A stretch of DNA of 64,000 bases. Source: Symsagittifera roscoffensis. Taxonomy: Eukaryota > Xenacoelomorpha > Acoela > Convolutidae. Under the pieces are notes generated by a model. The model had not been told where the DNA came from. It searched no databases and was given only the letters and a program-made list of their open reading frames with translations. The position numbers and the translations under genes were made by a program. The stretch is taken from contig NC_087062.1 in NCBI RefSeq assembly GCF_963678635.1, positions 16,605,789 through 16,669,788 of the forward strand. The letters are read 5' to 3'. Positions within the stretch are counted from its first letter, which is position 1; each line of letters begins with the position of its first letter. Below are positions 1 to 10,536 of this stretch, piece after piece.

Positions 1-1979
1 CTTGAGACACCAGATCAGAGTGTTGATGAGGTAGAGAAGAAGACAACGGAGTCAACACCGATGCCGAATGCAGAAGAACAAAAGCAAAAGACGGTGAAAT
101 TCTCACCGACAGACACTGTGGAGGACACGACGGGCAACACGCCAGAAACCATAAAGGACGAGTCTTAAACGAAAAGAACGTCAATCACAGAGAAGTTCTC
201 AATGATGGTCGGAATGAAATCAAGAGACATAGTGGAGGAAGAACCGAAAGCCGAGAAAGGCAAAATGTTTGGAACAGTTTCCACGAAAACAACAGAGGCC
301 AACCAATACGATGATCAGGTCAAACATGGGGCAACAGTTAGTCATGGGCAACGGCTGACCATGAGACAACCACTCCTTTTGAGCTGGGCGATTTAATGTC
401 GAAGTTAGATCAGATCGACAAAAAAACTAAAGTGCAGCGAGGAGGATTGAGAGGTGATAAAGAAGGAAATAAGATACAACAAAAATGAGTACCTGGACAA
501 CTATTTTAACCTGGCAAGGGCGACTGAGGAAAAGCTTCAGCAGATGTTAGACAAGGTAGAGGCCACTGACCAAGACCGAGAGAAGAACATCAAAAAAGAC
601 CTGCAAGAAATGAAGCAACGATATGACACCGTGAACAGTAAGCTAGGGAATCTGGAAACGAGGATGGGCACTATGAGCAGAGACCAGGCGGAGAGTTCGT
701 GTGCCATACAGTCCAAACTAGACGCCATCTTGAGAAATTCTATAACACAAGACAATCTGGTAATAAATCGAGCACAAGGCAACAGAGTCGATTTCGTGGA
801 ACCACAACGGAACAAACGGGAGTCAACACCGTTACCGCTAACCCGGGATGTAGCAAGCACAGTACCGAGGGGGGGGGGGGCAAGACAATTATGAAGAATG
901 GAACCGCAAATACGACAAGTGTTCCAGGGGATTTCAGGACGAACAATAACGTGGGACCGGATGCCATGACGTGGGCGAGCACCTGGGAAATGACGAACAG
1001 GACACTGGAGGCCTTCGCCACCAGGAACACCGACTCGAAGTAAAGAGGAGGTGGCAAATCCAGGAAAACCTTCAAGAAGCCGAAAGAATTTAAAGAAGAC
1101 TCAGATGGATGCATCGACACATGGGTAGAAGTCATGAGACTACATCTGGAACAAGACAACCTGAATGACGAGAGACAGGCCTGCACGGCGATATTGAGCA
1201 ACCTAGAAGGCACAGCGTTAAAATGTGTAGCTGCGAAGAAGGAGGAACGCGACACTGCGGACAAAATTTTCGAGATACTGTTGAATCGATTCGGGTCAGG
1301 CATGAAGGGTCACCAAGCGATGATGACATTCGAAAAGAGAAAGCAAAGGGACGATGAATCAATTGATCGGTTCCTGGATGATCTTGAGAGCTTGAGACGA
1401 AGGAGTGATCCTGAAGACTCAACAAACAGAAGGAACTTTAGCATCGCCTCGAAGTTTATCGATGGGGTAAAAAGTGACGACTTGAGAACAATGTTGGCAA
1501 CGTACTATACACTGTCGAAAGATAATGCACCGACTCCAGAGGAGATGAGATAAAAGTCAAGGGAGTACATGCTGATGAAGCCAAAGAAGTACTTGTATTC
1601 AGAGAACAGGAATATGCAAGGGGGGAGTCAACCACAAAGGTCGTCATGGTACAAGCCTAGAGATGACATGGACAAACGTAGATCATGCGCAAATTGCGGG
1701 TCAGCGGATCATCACGTGGCGGATTGCACGACGTACAAGCAGGGCTTGAAGAGCCTAGGATATGCACCGGATGAGGAAGATAAGAGCCAGATGGAAGAAC
1801 ACGAGTTCTATAGTGGCTTGATCATCAAAATAGGTGCGAGATGCTTCTTCTGCAATCAAGAGGGGCACTTCAGGATGGACTGTCCATTGTTTTGGGAAGC
1901 AGTCAAGAACCAGAGTCACCCCAAGCACAAAGGCGTTGGCGGCCGTGCAGAACCAGAAGAACAGACAAACAGAGTTTGA
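1..1979 (+). pseudogene. gag: Gag, left copy (broken)
   Basis: Fragments of one Gag-like reading frame: an acidic N-terminal part, a charged coiled-coil-like part (454-894), a capsid-like helical part (about 1090-1553) and a nucleocapsid part (1569-1979) with two CCHC zinc knuckles of the CX2CX4HX4C type. In-frame stops at 166-168, 1041-1043 and 1551-1553 are also present in the second copy, and a frame change near 390 is shared. A run of 12 G at 869-880 (10 G in the second copy) adds a private frameshift. Gag would assemble the virus-like particle and bind the RNA. The N-terminus lies left of the window. Confidence 0.8.
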
Positions 1980-3456
1980 GACAAAAAATTCGGAGGCACC
2001 GAGTGCGGAATTACCGACCAAGACGGTGAAGGCTGTAACGCAAGTCAGCAGTGCCATGGAGGCCAAGGCCATGAATTCTCTGGAGATAAATTATGAGAGA
2101 GCAGCTGCAGAGGCCATTAACAAAGTGAAACAAGACCTAGCCACGAAGGAAATCGAGCAACGATTGAAACAGGAGATCGAAAGGCAGAAGTTGAACGAGA
2201 CGTTAAGTGGGTTAGTGCCAAAGCCAGAAGCCGAAGTGGGAGCAACAAAGAGTGGGAATTGCAACACTCTAAAATTGGTGACTGGTAAGCCATTCGGCAT
2301 AACAAAAATCGGAGCCAGGATAATGTCTATAATCACTGTGGGCGGCCACGAAGTAACGAGAAACCTGAGTGAACCAAGCGATCAGACGACAATGCACATT
2401 GATGTGTACGCAGATTACTTAAGTGCAATAAGTCCACGGACAACTTCTAGAGCCGTGAGATCACTACTCACAAGAGGTGGCAGCAAGTCAGTCTGCGTCG
2501 AAAACAGAAACACGGAGGCTTACGGTCCGCATGAGGTGATGTTAAACATAGACGGGATAAACATCTACACGAAAACTATGACAACATGTGACCAAGACCT
2601 AGCCGGACAGATCTACGTGGGCAAAGAAGAATTGAAAGTGAGATCGATTGGACACTGCGCCATGTTGGAAGAAGATGCAATGCACATCGGGACGGAGGCA
2701 GATGTATCAGCACACGTGCTTGACATAAGTGGCTAGAAGACTCAATTACGCGGGTTACTTGATACGGGAGCAGTCCTGAGTGTTATACCAATTGAAACTT
2801 GGGAGCGAATGGGTTTCAACAAGGATGATTTGATAGTCTCGAGAATACGGCTGTCAGCTGCAAACAAAGGGGCGCTGCGGGTGCTAGGCAGAACACCAAT
2901 ATTAGCCCTAAACCTGGGGGAACGCAACCTGTGGATGAGCTTTCTCGTGGTAGAAAACCTAGATGAGTCTGACCGATTCATTTTAGGCAGAGACTTCATC
3001 AGGAAATTCGACGTAACGACTAATTAAAACAATGCCATGTTCAGGATACGGAACCCGGATAGGAGGTACGCAATTAAACCGGTAAATTTAATAATGGCGA
3101 ATGAAAATAAAGCACCGGTATTCTTGAGCAGGAGGGTGAGGCTGAAAGCGAACGAAGCGGCAATTGTAAGATTGCGAATGAAAAACCATAATGAACTAAG
3201 TGATAACAAGCAAGTATGCATAGTCCCAAATCCTAATAGTCAAAGTGCTGCTGTTTTAGGAAGATCCTTCTCGATAACCAAGAGCGGCCTCTGCGTCAGT
3301 GTCTTGTTGAATACTCTTGATATGCCCATCACGATACAAAGGGGAAGGAAGCTGGGATACGCTTTACCCGTGAAAACTCGATATGAAATGACTGAAAATC
3401 CAAAACAGATTGAAGTTATTGATTTTCCAATCATAGGGACAAAATCTGTATCTTGA
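1980..3456 (+). pseudogene. Aspartic protease region, left copy
   Basis: A helical, charged linker (about 1980-2736) leads to a retropepsin-like protease. The active-site signature LLDTGA lies just after 2750, followed by a flap/dimer part ending in the LGRDF motif near 2985. An in-frame TAG (2734-2736) sits a few codons before the active site, and an in-frame TAA (3025-3027) follows the domain. The reading frame continues unchanged across both, and the second copy has the same two stops. The protease would cleave the Gag-Pol polyprotein. Confidence 0.75.
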
Positions 3457-5246
3457 GACGATTGAAGAAAATAAAAGGTTCATCGGGTCTTGTAAAATCA
3501 CTTAAGTCAGAGACAGACGATGGACTTTCGAGCTGTTCAAATTTCCCAGAAAGACCCACACTAGAGGAGATGGAAATGGATAAACCAGTTTTACCTGAAA
3601 TAGAGCACTTTAGGGGTAAGGTAAAGGATGATCAACTCGAGGCCATCAAGGACGTACTAGAGCGGAACGAGGACGTTTTTTCGAAACATAAGGCAGACAT
3701 TGGATGTTGTTATTTTGTTGGACATGAAATAGAGCTTGAGGAGTCTGCGGTACCGCACAGGGAGGGGGCGAGGCACATGACCCCACACAAATCAGATGTA
3801 TGTAGGAAAGGAGTAGAGACTTTACTAGAGTATGATATGATAGAACCATCCAAATCACCGTGGGCGTGTGGAGTAGTGATGGCCAAAAAGAAAGGCGACC
3901 AATTGAGGTTTTGTTGTGACTTTCGATATCTGAACTCCGTCACGGCGAAGGATGCCTATCCCATACCTAGAATTGATGAGAGCCTCTCGAAGTTAGGTGA
4001 TGCAAAGTTTTTTACGACTCTTGATTTAGGTTCGGCCTTTTGGCAGGTCCCATCGAGGAAGCAGGACAGGGACAAACCAGGGTTTGCCTGCGAGCTAGGG
4101 CTGTTTCAATGGAAATGGATGCCATTTGGTCTTTGCAATGCCACGGCCACATTTCAGCGGTTGATGGCACACGCATTGATAGGTGTGACAAAGAAATACG
4201 GCAATTTGGTAATGTGCTACGTGGATGACGTGGTAATAGCGACGCCCACACTGGAAGACCACATCGAGCGACTAGACGAGGTGTTTGCATGCGTGAAGAG
4301 GTCGGGACTAAAGTGCAAACCATCAAAGACTCGATACTCAAGGACTCGATAAAATACATGGGAAGGATGGTGGACAGACACGGCATCAGACCAGACCCAG
4401 ATGCAGTAGAAGCGGTTCTGACCTGGAAATCGCCGAAAACGGAACATCAGTTGATGAGTTTCCTGGGTTTCGCGAACTATTACAGGCAAGAAGTTCACGT
4501 GGAACAACGCGGCGGAAGAGTCATTCCAGAGAATAAAGAAAGAGTTGTGGGAGGAACCGGTGCTAGGGATGCCAACGGAAAAGGAATGTACGTGCTGGAC
4601 ACGGATGCGTCGGTAGTCGCGATTTCTGGCATTCTCCATCAAGAACAGGTATGGAACGGGAAGACAGTCTTAAGACCAATAGCGTACGGGAGTAAAGTTT
4701 TGAGTGATACGGAAATGAAGTACGGATCGGAAAGCAGAGATGTTTGCGGTGGTTACCTTTGAAGAAAAATATAGAGCATACCTAGGCAGCGAGCCATTCA
4801 AGCTGCGAGTCGACAACAGGGCACTCAGCTGGCTGAAAACGTACTCAATGGACCAGAGCTACATTGGAAGGTGGATAGTTCGCCTGGACGGATACAATAT
4901 GATATTTGAGCATAGGACAAGAGACAAACATCAAAATGCCGATAGCTTGAGTAAGAGGACGGAGTTCTATGAGAGACAGGAACAGAGGGAGGCGGATAGG
5001 CCAGAAATCACAGATGGTTTCGCCGTCATGGATAAGGAAACGTATGATAGTCTTCCACTCACGAGATGGCTCGAAAAGTCAGGCAAACCGATAGAAGATC
5101 ACCCCGAATTACCAAAGGAGCCTCCAGAGAAAACAGTCTTGAAGAAGACCCGAGGGATGCCGATAGGGATAATGCTCAAGTCAAAAATTGTGAGGGAGAC
5201 GCTCAAGGCAAAAGGCTATGATCTCAACCGGGAGATACACAGATAG
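3453..5246 (+). pseudogene. pol: Reverse transcriptase and RNase H, left copy
   Basis: The 299-residue frame 3453-4352 holds the gypsy RT palm with LDLGSAFWQV, the MPFGLCNA block and the YVDD catalytic box near 4218. After a frame change, RT thumb (to about 4490) and RNase H (about 4570-4960) follow, with DTDAS and the usual VDNRALSWL and ADSLSKR blocks. A deletion of about 65 bp relative to the second copy (junction near 4486) removes the RT to RNase H connection, so this copy is dead. It keeps a 30-bp segment near 3930-3960 that the second copy has lost, so neither copy is an intact template. Confidence 0.85.
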
Positions 5247-6097
5247 ATGAAGACTTGATGAGATTACTCGAGAAACTGGAAGACGATAAACCCGTGATCG
5301 AAGAAAAGAGTAAGGAGGAACCGGAAGTCACGATATTGAGAAGGAATGAAGCGGGTGGTGGCGAGGACTCCTTAAAAGAAAAATCTGACGGGAAAGAAGT
5401 CGTGCAGTCATTGGTTGATAAAATCCCTGATTGCATACTTGAGCGGCCTGGGGTTAGGAAGAAGAAAGTGGCATTTAAGGAGGAGGTTGAACACCTTGGA
5501 CTAGGACAAGAGTCCGGGGAGTGGCCCACAGTGGAAGAAGATGCTGGAGAAGAAAAAAATTGTCCGGGGAGTATGAAGAGTGGGATGAAGATTCGGAGAA
5601 GAGCAGCGATGACCAAGATAGTTTATGCATGATACTGGCGGAAGAGAAGATGAGACACCGCGACAGGGAGCTACAGACAGATCCCTCCTCAGGAACGTAC
5701 AACTTGGATCAGCAGGAAGTGCAAGGAGGTGAAGAACTTGAGAAAATTGCAGTGTCGAGGAAACCATTTAGGGAGCTATCGTGCAACTCAAATCTCAGAA
5801 CAAATCTGGTGCCATAAGATGACAGGAAGATCATGAGGAGGATAGTATGCGTATAGCTGAAGGATGACATCCACAACCCTGGAGAAATGAATGGTCAGAT
5901 AATGGCACTAAAAGAACACGTCAAGGCGAGATATAGGCTGTCGGATCTAATACGGGCCCAAAAGAATGACAAGATGACAAGTAACCTCTCCAAATGGATC
6001 CGGACGGGGTCCAAGGAGAAGTGGGACCTGGAAGAAGACAGCTACAAGATTTTGAGCCAGCTCTACAAAGACAGAAAATATTTACTCTATCACACTG
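5224..6097 (+). pseudogene. Acidic linker between RNase H and integrase, left copy
   Basis: A Glu/Lys/Asp-rich region that in gypsy elements would lead into the integrase, which is missing here. Compared with the second copy it carries two private stops, TAA at 5815-5817 (GAA there) and TAG at 5854-5856 (AAG there), in a stretch with few other changes. The frame after 5887 reads on by chance into the LINE fragment, giving an artificial fusion. Confidence 0.65.
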
Positions 6098-8132
6098 CTA
6101 CAAAGCACTGCACCGTTGGATTCAAAGTTCTCAACGACGTTGAAAGAGCTGACAGTAAGACTGCTCATATCAGAAAAACCGATCTGGTAAAGCTAGAATA
6201 CAAACTTAAAATCCTCAACACGCCGTGTGTCGAGTCGTTGAATCGATGGTACGGAAACTTCATCTCGGCATTTAGAGAGTCAGTTCGAGCTGCCAAGAAA
6301 CGGATCTCGAAGGTCTGGTTCGACAGAAGCTGTTATTTGCTCCACGCAAAAGTGAAAAAACAATGGGATTTCTGCAGAAGACAAGAAAATACAGAAAGTC
6401 TTCGTGTGTTTGCATGTTACAAAAAATGTTTCAAAAAATTATGCCAATCTAAGAAACAGTCTCATGAGAAAACGAAAAAGGAACTTACCCTCAGCGTAGC
6501 AGAGTCTGACAAATCTCAGTTCTGGACCATACTTAAGACCAGAAAACCACCGATCGCGCATTGCGCTGTCAGTTCTGACACATGGTTCGATCACTTTGAT
6601 AAACTTCTGAAAGTTCCGTCATCGTACAACTTTTATCCTGAGAATGCTGAAATTACTGGTTTCCATGATTATCAAACTCCATTGAGCGAGCCAATACCCG
6701 AAATGAGCAGTGAAAAAAAATTAGCAGAAATAACACGTGTAGTAGCCAACTCACCCAACAAAAAATCTGCTGGTCCCGATGGTATCACTAACGAAACTTG
6801 AAATCTTCTTTTGGGTTAGTATTTTCATTCCTTGTTACATTATTCAATATTTGTGTTACTAACGCTACATGCCCTGTTTTATGGCGAGATGCTTACTTAA
6901 AACCATTCTACAAAGGAAAAGGTGAAAAAACGGATCCAAATTCATATAGAGGTATATCTTTGCTTTCTTGTGTTTACAAATGATAATCTGCTATTCTATA
7001 CAATCGGTTAAGTAACTGGGTTGAACTTCAAAAGTTACTTCCTGATACGCAGTATGGGTTTCGAAAGGGTAGGAGTACCATACTTGCCGCGAAAAAGCTA
7101 ATTGAGTAATTGAGTCAATTAGAACAGGAATCCGTTCTAAGAAAAGGTATTACGTCTGCTATGTTGACTTCGAGAAGGCTTTTGACAAGCTTGACAGACA
7201 GCTTCTATTCACCAAACTTCAGAGAAATGGCTTCCCACTACACTTCACTAAAGTTCTGTACAATCTTTATGTTCAAAATAATATCCAAGTGTGCTCGGAT
7301 GGGTATTTGTCCACCAAAATATCTCAGACTATTGGCGTTCCACAAGGCGATAAGTTGTCACCGCTGTTGTTTGCATTATTTTTAGCAGATTTATCTGCAG
7401 AACTTGAAAGCCCAGGCTGCTTCACGATTTTTCACGCCGATGACTTAGCGATTGGGTCGACCGAATGTTTGTACTCGAAAAATATTGCCAGAGAAACAGT
7501 CTCAAAGTGAATGTTGGCACAACTAAGGTGGTGAAACACAGAAATGGCGGAAGGCTGGCCAGGACCGACCAATTATTTTTCAACAAAACAGAAATCGAAT
7601 TCAAGGATTCGTTTGAATACTTAGGCATAGTGCTATCCACTAAATTGACAGGTTCCAAGCACCTTGAAAATCTCAAGAAAAAACCCTAAGCTGCCTCTTG
7701 CTCTATACAATCCAAAGTCCAACTCAGAAAAAATTGTTTCAAGTCCTCGGTTAGTCTCTATGAGAGCGTCATATTGTCATCTGCTTCTTACGCTCTCGAT
7801 GTTTTCAGCGATGTGTTATCACAGAAGGAAAGAGACGAACACTTTACCAAATTGGCAAGAAATTTTATTTCAAGAAATGGATCTGAATAAGTATTTATAG
7901 CAGAATACACAAAATTTTGCATTTTCTGTTCAACAATGACTTTTTGGGCTTACAAAACTGTAATCCTGCGCACAGGAGAGAAAAAGGTATTTTTTACAGC
8001 AACGGTTTTCATCATGTTTTATGTCATAAAGAGCGCTTTTACGAATCTGCGGACGATGAGACATTTAGTTGCAAGTACTGTGGTTGTGTGATTATCTCAG
8101 ATATGCACCTTGACATTTGTGTCGGTTTCTCA
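6098..8132 (+). pseudogene. Decayed LINE (non-LTR) reverse transcriptase fragment
   Basis: Several frames together give the order of a non-LTR reverse transcriptase. A fingers part ends in KSAGPDGI (near 6775). Then come SYRGISLLS (near 6945), the DFEKAFDKLDR block (near 7170), GVPQGDKLSPLLF (near 7340), the catalytic box as HADDL instead of YADDL (near 7440), a thumb with an F-EYLG motif (near 7610), and a late cysteine-rich CKYCG motif (near 8070). At least four frameshifts or stops break it. The endonuclease is absent, so it is 5'-truncated. The fragment replaces the integrase end of the left gypsy copy and stops where the LTR block begins. Clade not determined. Confidence 0.8.
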
Positions 8133-8951
8133 CAACACAGAACTGTGCCAGTTGGTCATATTTGGAAGTCAAAAATGAAAATCTCAGAAAAACAAGATCA
8201 GAACAACCAAATTACAATCGCGGGAAAGTACTTGAAAAAAGCCGCGGGAAATTGCTATTCGCAATTTCCAGGTTTAAATCAAACGCGAGTAGAGCTGTCC
8301 TATCCTGAATAGGAAGCAGAGCGATTGTAAACAGAGCAAAGACAAAGAAGAAGTGAACCAGAGTGAACCCTCACTGGAAAGTTGGACAGCTGGGGTATCC
8401 CAATGGTCCAGTTCCAAAACTTAATTCTCGAGTCAAAACTTATTTCCCTTGCTGGAATTTATTAGAAGCAAACATCTAAAGTTTTTATACTTAATGCTAG
8501 AGTTACTGATTAATTTAGTTATCGCAATTCTCGATTGTGCCGATATGTGAGTACTCAATTTAGTTTTCTTGAGTGTGTTTGATGATTGTTATGTTGAGGT
8601 AAGGAGAGTTTTAGGTTGATCCATCTAAAATGGATCAAAGTTCCACTGTCTAATAAAAAGTAACTGTAAGGACTGTTCCGACCCTGTTTTTAACGGCGTT
8701 CGCGTATTTTGGGTATTTTGAGACCTAAGTGTGGGGACGTTCTTTTTTTCTAGAGTGGGGGTGGGGGGGTATTTTGGTAGTGGCCTTTAAGCTGTAACGG
8801 GCTTTTAGTCTCATGTCGCAAGTGAACCGAATTGGCTCCGACCGTTTGAGGTGGAAAAACACAAGAGATAGTGTCCTTGACTCTTGAGCCAATGGTTATA
8901 GGGCCTATTTTTCTTTAACCTCATATGTGATCGAAGTAGGCGACTGTTACA
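8133..8951 (+). repeat. LTR block of the giant element (5' side, truncated)
   Basis: It matches 34569-35471 over its whole length, with a gap of about 95 bp near 8160 and roughly 5% mismatches. It begins TGTGCC, ends TGTTACA, and has an AATAAA polyadenylation signal at 8652-8657. Compared with the region between the polypurine tract and 35471 on the right, it lacks about 360 bp at its start, where LINE sequence abuts instead. It may serve both as 3' LTR of the left copy and 5' LTR of the right copy. Confidence 0.7.
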
Positions 8952-9767
8952 TAGTGTTTTTATGGCGCTCCTGGGTGTTTTTAAGACATCGTGACTACGG
9001 AGTCGAACCCACTTGACACATCTCCGGGCTACATGCCCATTCTAGAGAACCGGTGTTACGGTTCAGCGGGAACGTGTAAACCTTCCGGTTGTACCGTGTT
9101 AGCTTTTTGAGAAAACTCGAGAAAACTTCCTGGTACGCTCTCCGAACGAGGCTTAGCTAACCGAGTAAGGGGGGTAACTAGGGGGACGAAAAACGAGCAC
9201 AATACAAAAAGCGAAACAAAAACCAAAAAGGAATAGAAAAAGGAACAAAAACCATAAAACAAAAAAATTGACAGTGACTTTGACACCAGTTTAGTTGGAT
9301 CAAACCTTTAAATTAATTAAATAGTATACCCATACTGTTTTTATAAGACTGATCGTTTCGATCATTTCAGCAATGGCAGGAAAACGCGTGGCAATCAGGT
9401 ACCAGACGTTTTTTTTCAAACAAAAAGGTTGACACAAGTCACCTCTGAATTTTAGGTCGGTATATTTCTCTGTTTTTATCATTTTTTCCCCTGTTTAAAA
9501 ACTTAACGTTTTTGGTAAAAATTTTTAATCGGTTTTGAACAAACAGGTGATCACAAGACACCCCGAACAAGTTGGGTTTCAACTTGCATCAAAATATTAA
9601 AAGGGAGATAAAAACAGGGGGGTTGGTAATTATAACTTTTGGCCAGTAAGATTGGGTTTTTTGGGGAAAATTTTACTAGAACTCAAGTGGTGGCACCAGG
9701 TACAGTGGTTCAAGAGTCCTGACAACGAAAAAGAAGAGTTCCCACTGTCCCAACACTTAGTAGAGAA
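8952..9767. other. Untranslated leader of the giant element
   Basis: It lies between the LTR and the minisatellite. Apart from the tRNA-antisense stretch near its start it holds no convincing reading frame. It turns AT-rich after about 9170, with poly-A and poly-T tracts. Confidence 0.5.
8963..9010 (+). promoter_or_regulatory. Candidate primer binding region (tRNA-antisense)
   Basis: TGGCGCTCCTGGGTG starts 11 nt after the LTR end and has the TGG start expected of a primer binding site. About 25 nt further (8988-9010) the sequence GACTACGGAGTCGAACCC is antisense to a typical tRNA T-arm with its TTCGA loop. Either could pair with a tRNA primer. The donor tRNA is not identified. Confidence 0.4.
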
Positions 9768-10335
9768 GTCCTGGGACAGTACCGAAGAGTCTTGGGACAG
9801 AACAGTCTTGGGACAGTACAGTCTTGGGACAGTAGTCTTGGGACAGTGGTCTTGGGACAGTGGTCTTGGGACAGGCAGTCTTAGGACAGTGGTCTTGGGA
9901 CAGTGCTCTTGGGACAGCACTCTTGGGACAGTGCAGTCTTGGGACAGGCAGTCTTGGGACAGTGGTCTTGGGACAGGCAGTCTTGAGACAGGCAGTCTTG
10001 GGACAGGCAGTCTTGGGACAGTGGTCTTGGGACAGCAGTCTTGGGACAGTGCAGTCTTGGGACAGGCAGTCTTGGGACATTGGTCTTGGGACAGCAGTCT
10101 TGGGACAGTACAGTCTTGGGACAGTAGTCTTGGGACAGTACCAAGAAGTCCTGGGAAAGTACCAGAGAGTCTTGGGACAGTGTAGTCAGGGGACAGCAGT
10201 CTTGGGACAATTAAAAGAAGTCTTGGGACAGTACCTAAGAGTCTTGGGACAGCACCAGAGAGTCTTGGGACAGCACATAGAAGTCTTGGGACGGTACAAA
10301 AAGTTGTGTGACGGTACCAAAAGGTCTAGGGACAG
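9768..10335 (+). repeat. TCTTGGGACAG minisatellite in the element leader
   Basis: About 40 tandem copies of an 11-bp core TCTTGGGACAG, separated by short variable spacers (T, TGG, CAG, TACAG and similar), so units run 11-17 bp. Units at both ends are more degenerate, as expected of an array that grows from the middle. It ends about 200 bp before the first ATG of gag. The long frames read through it on both strands are only translations of the repeat. Confidence 0.95.
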
Positions 10336-10536
10336 TGCGAAATAGCTCACCGCTCAATTAAAAGCAAAGGGACCCGTCAGAACAATTGAAATCAAGAAAA
10401 GTCCAGTCTAATAAGACCACGAATTGGAGATTTTTTTTATTTAAGAGATTTAGGAATGTCTTAAGAATTGTTATCCTTAGAACAGAATTTTGTGAAAAAA
10501 TAATATTGTAAATAGAAGCAATTGTAAATAAAAATC

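Larger units (their letters stand above)
1..6097 (+). mobile_element. Left, truncated copy of the same gypsy gag-pol
   Basis: This stretch matches 10747-16866 in order and strand. It starts inside gag because the window begins there, and it breaks off in the RNase H to integrase linker, where the sequence switches to a LINE fragment after a shared CACTGCT. Up to about 3920 only a handful of bases differ from the second copy. After that, differences and indels become frequent. It lacks integrase, the accessory cassette and its own visible LTR, unless the block at 8133 serves as its 3' LTR in a tandem array sharing one LTR. Confidence 0.85.

Noticed and set aside
9757-10210. Long minus- and plus-strand frames over the minisatellite with repeating SQDCCPKT or VLGQ patterns
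   Set aside because: They are translations of an 11-17 bp tandem repeat that stays open in several frames; no codon structure or independent signal.
9768-10335. CRISPR array
   Set aside because: Units are 11 bp with 0-6 bp spacers, no unique spacers of 25-40 bp, and the setting is eukaryotic.
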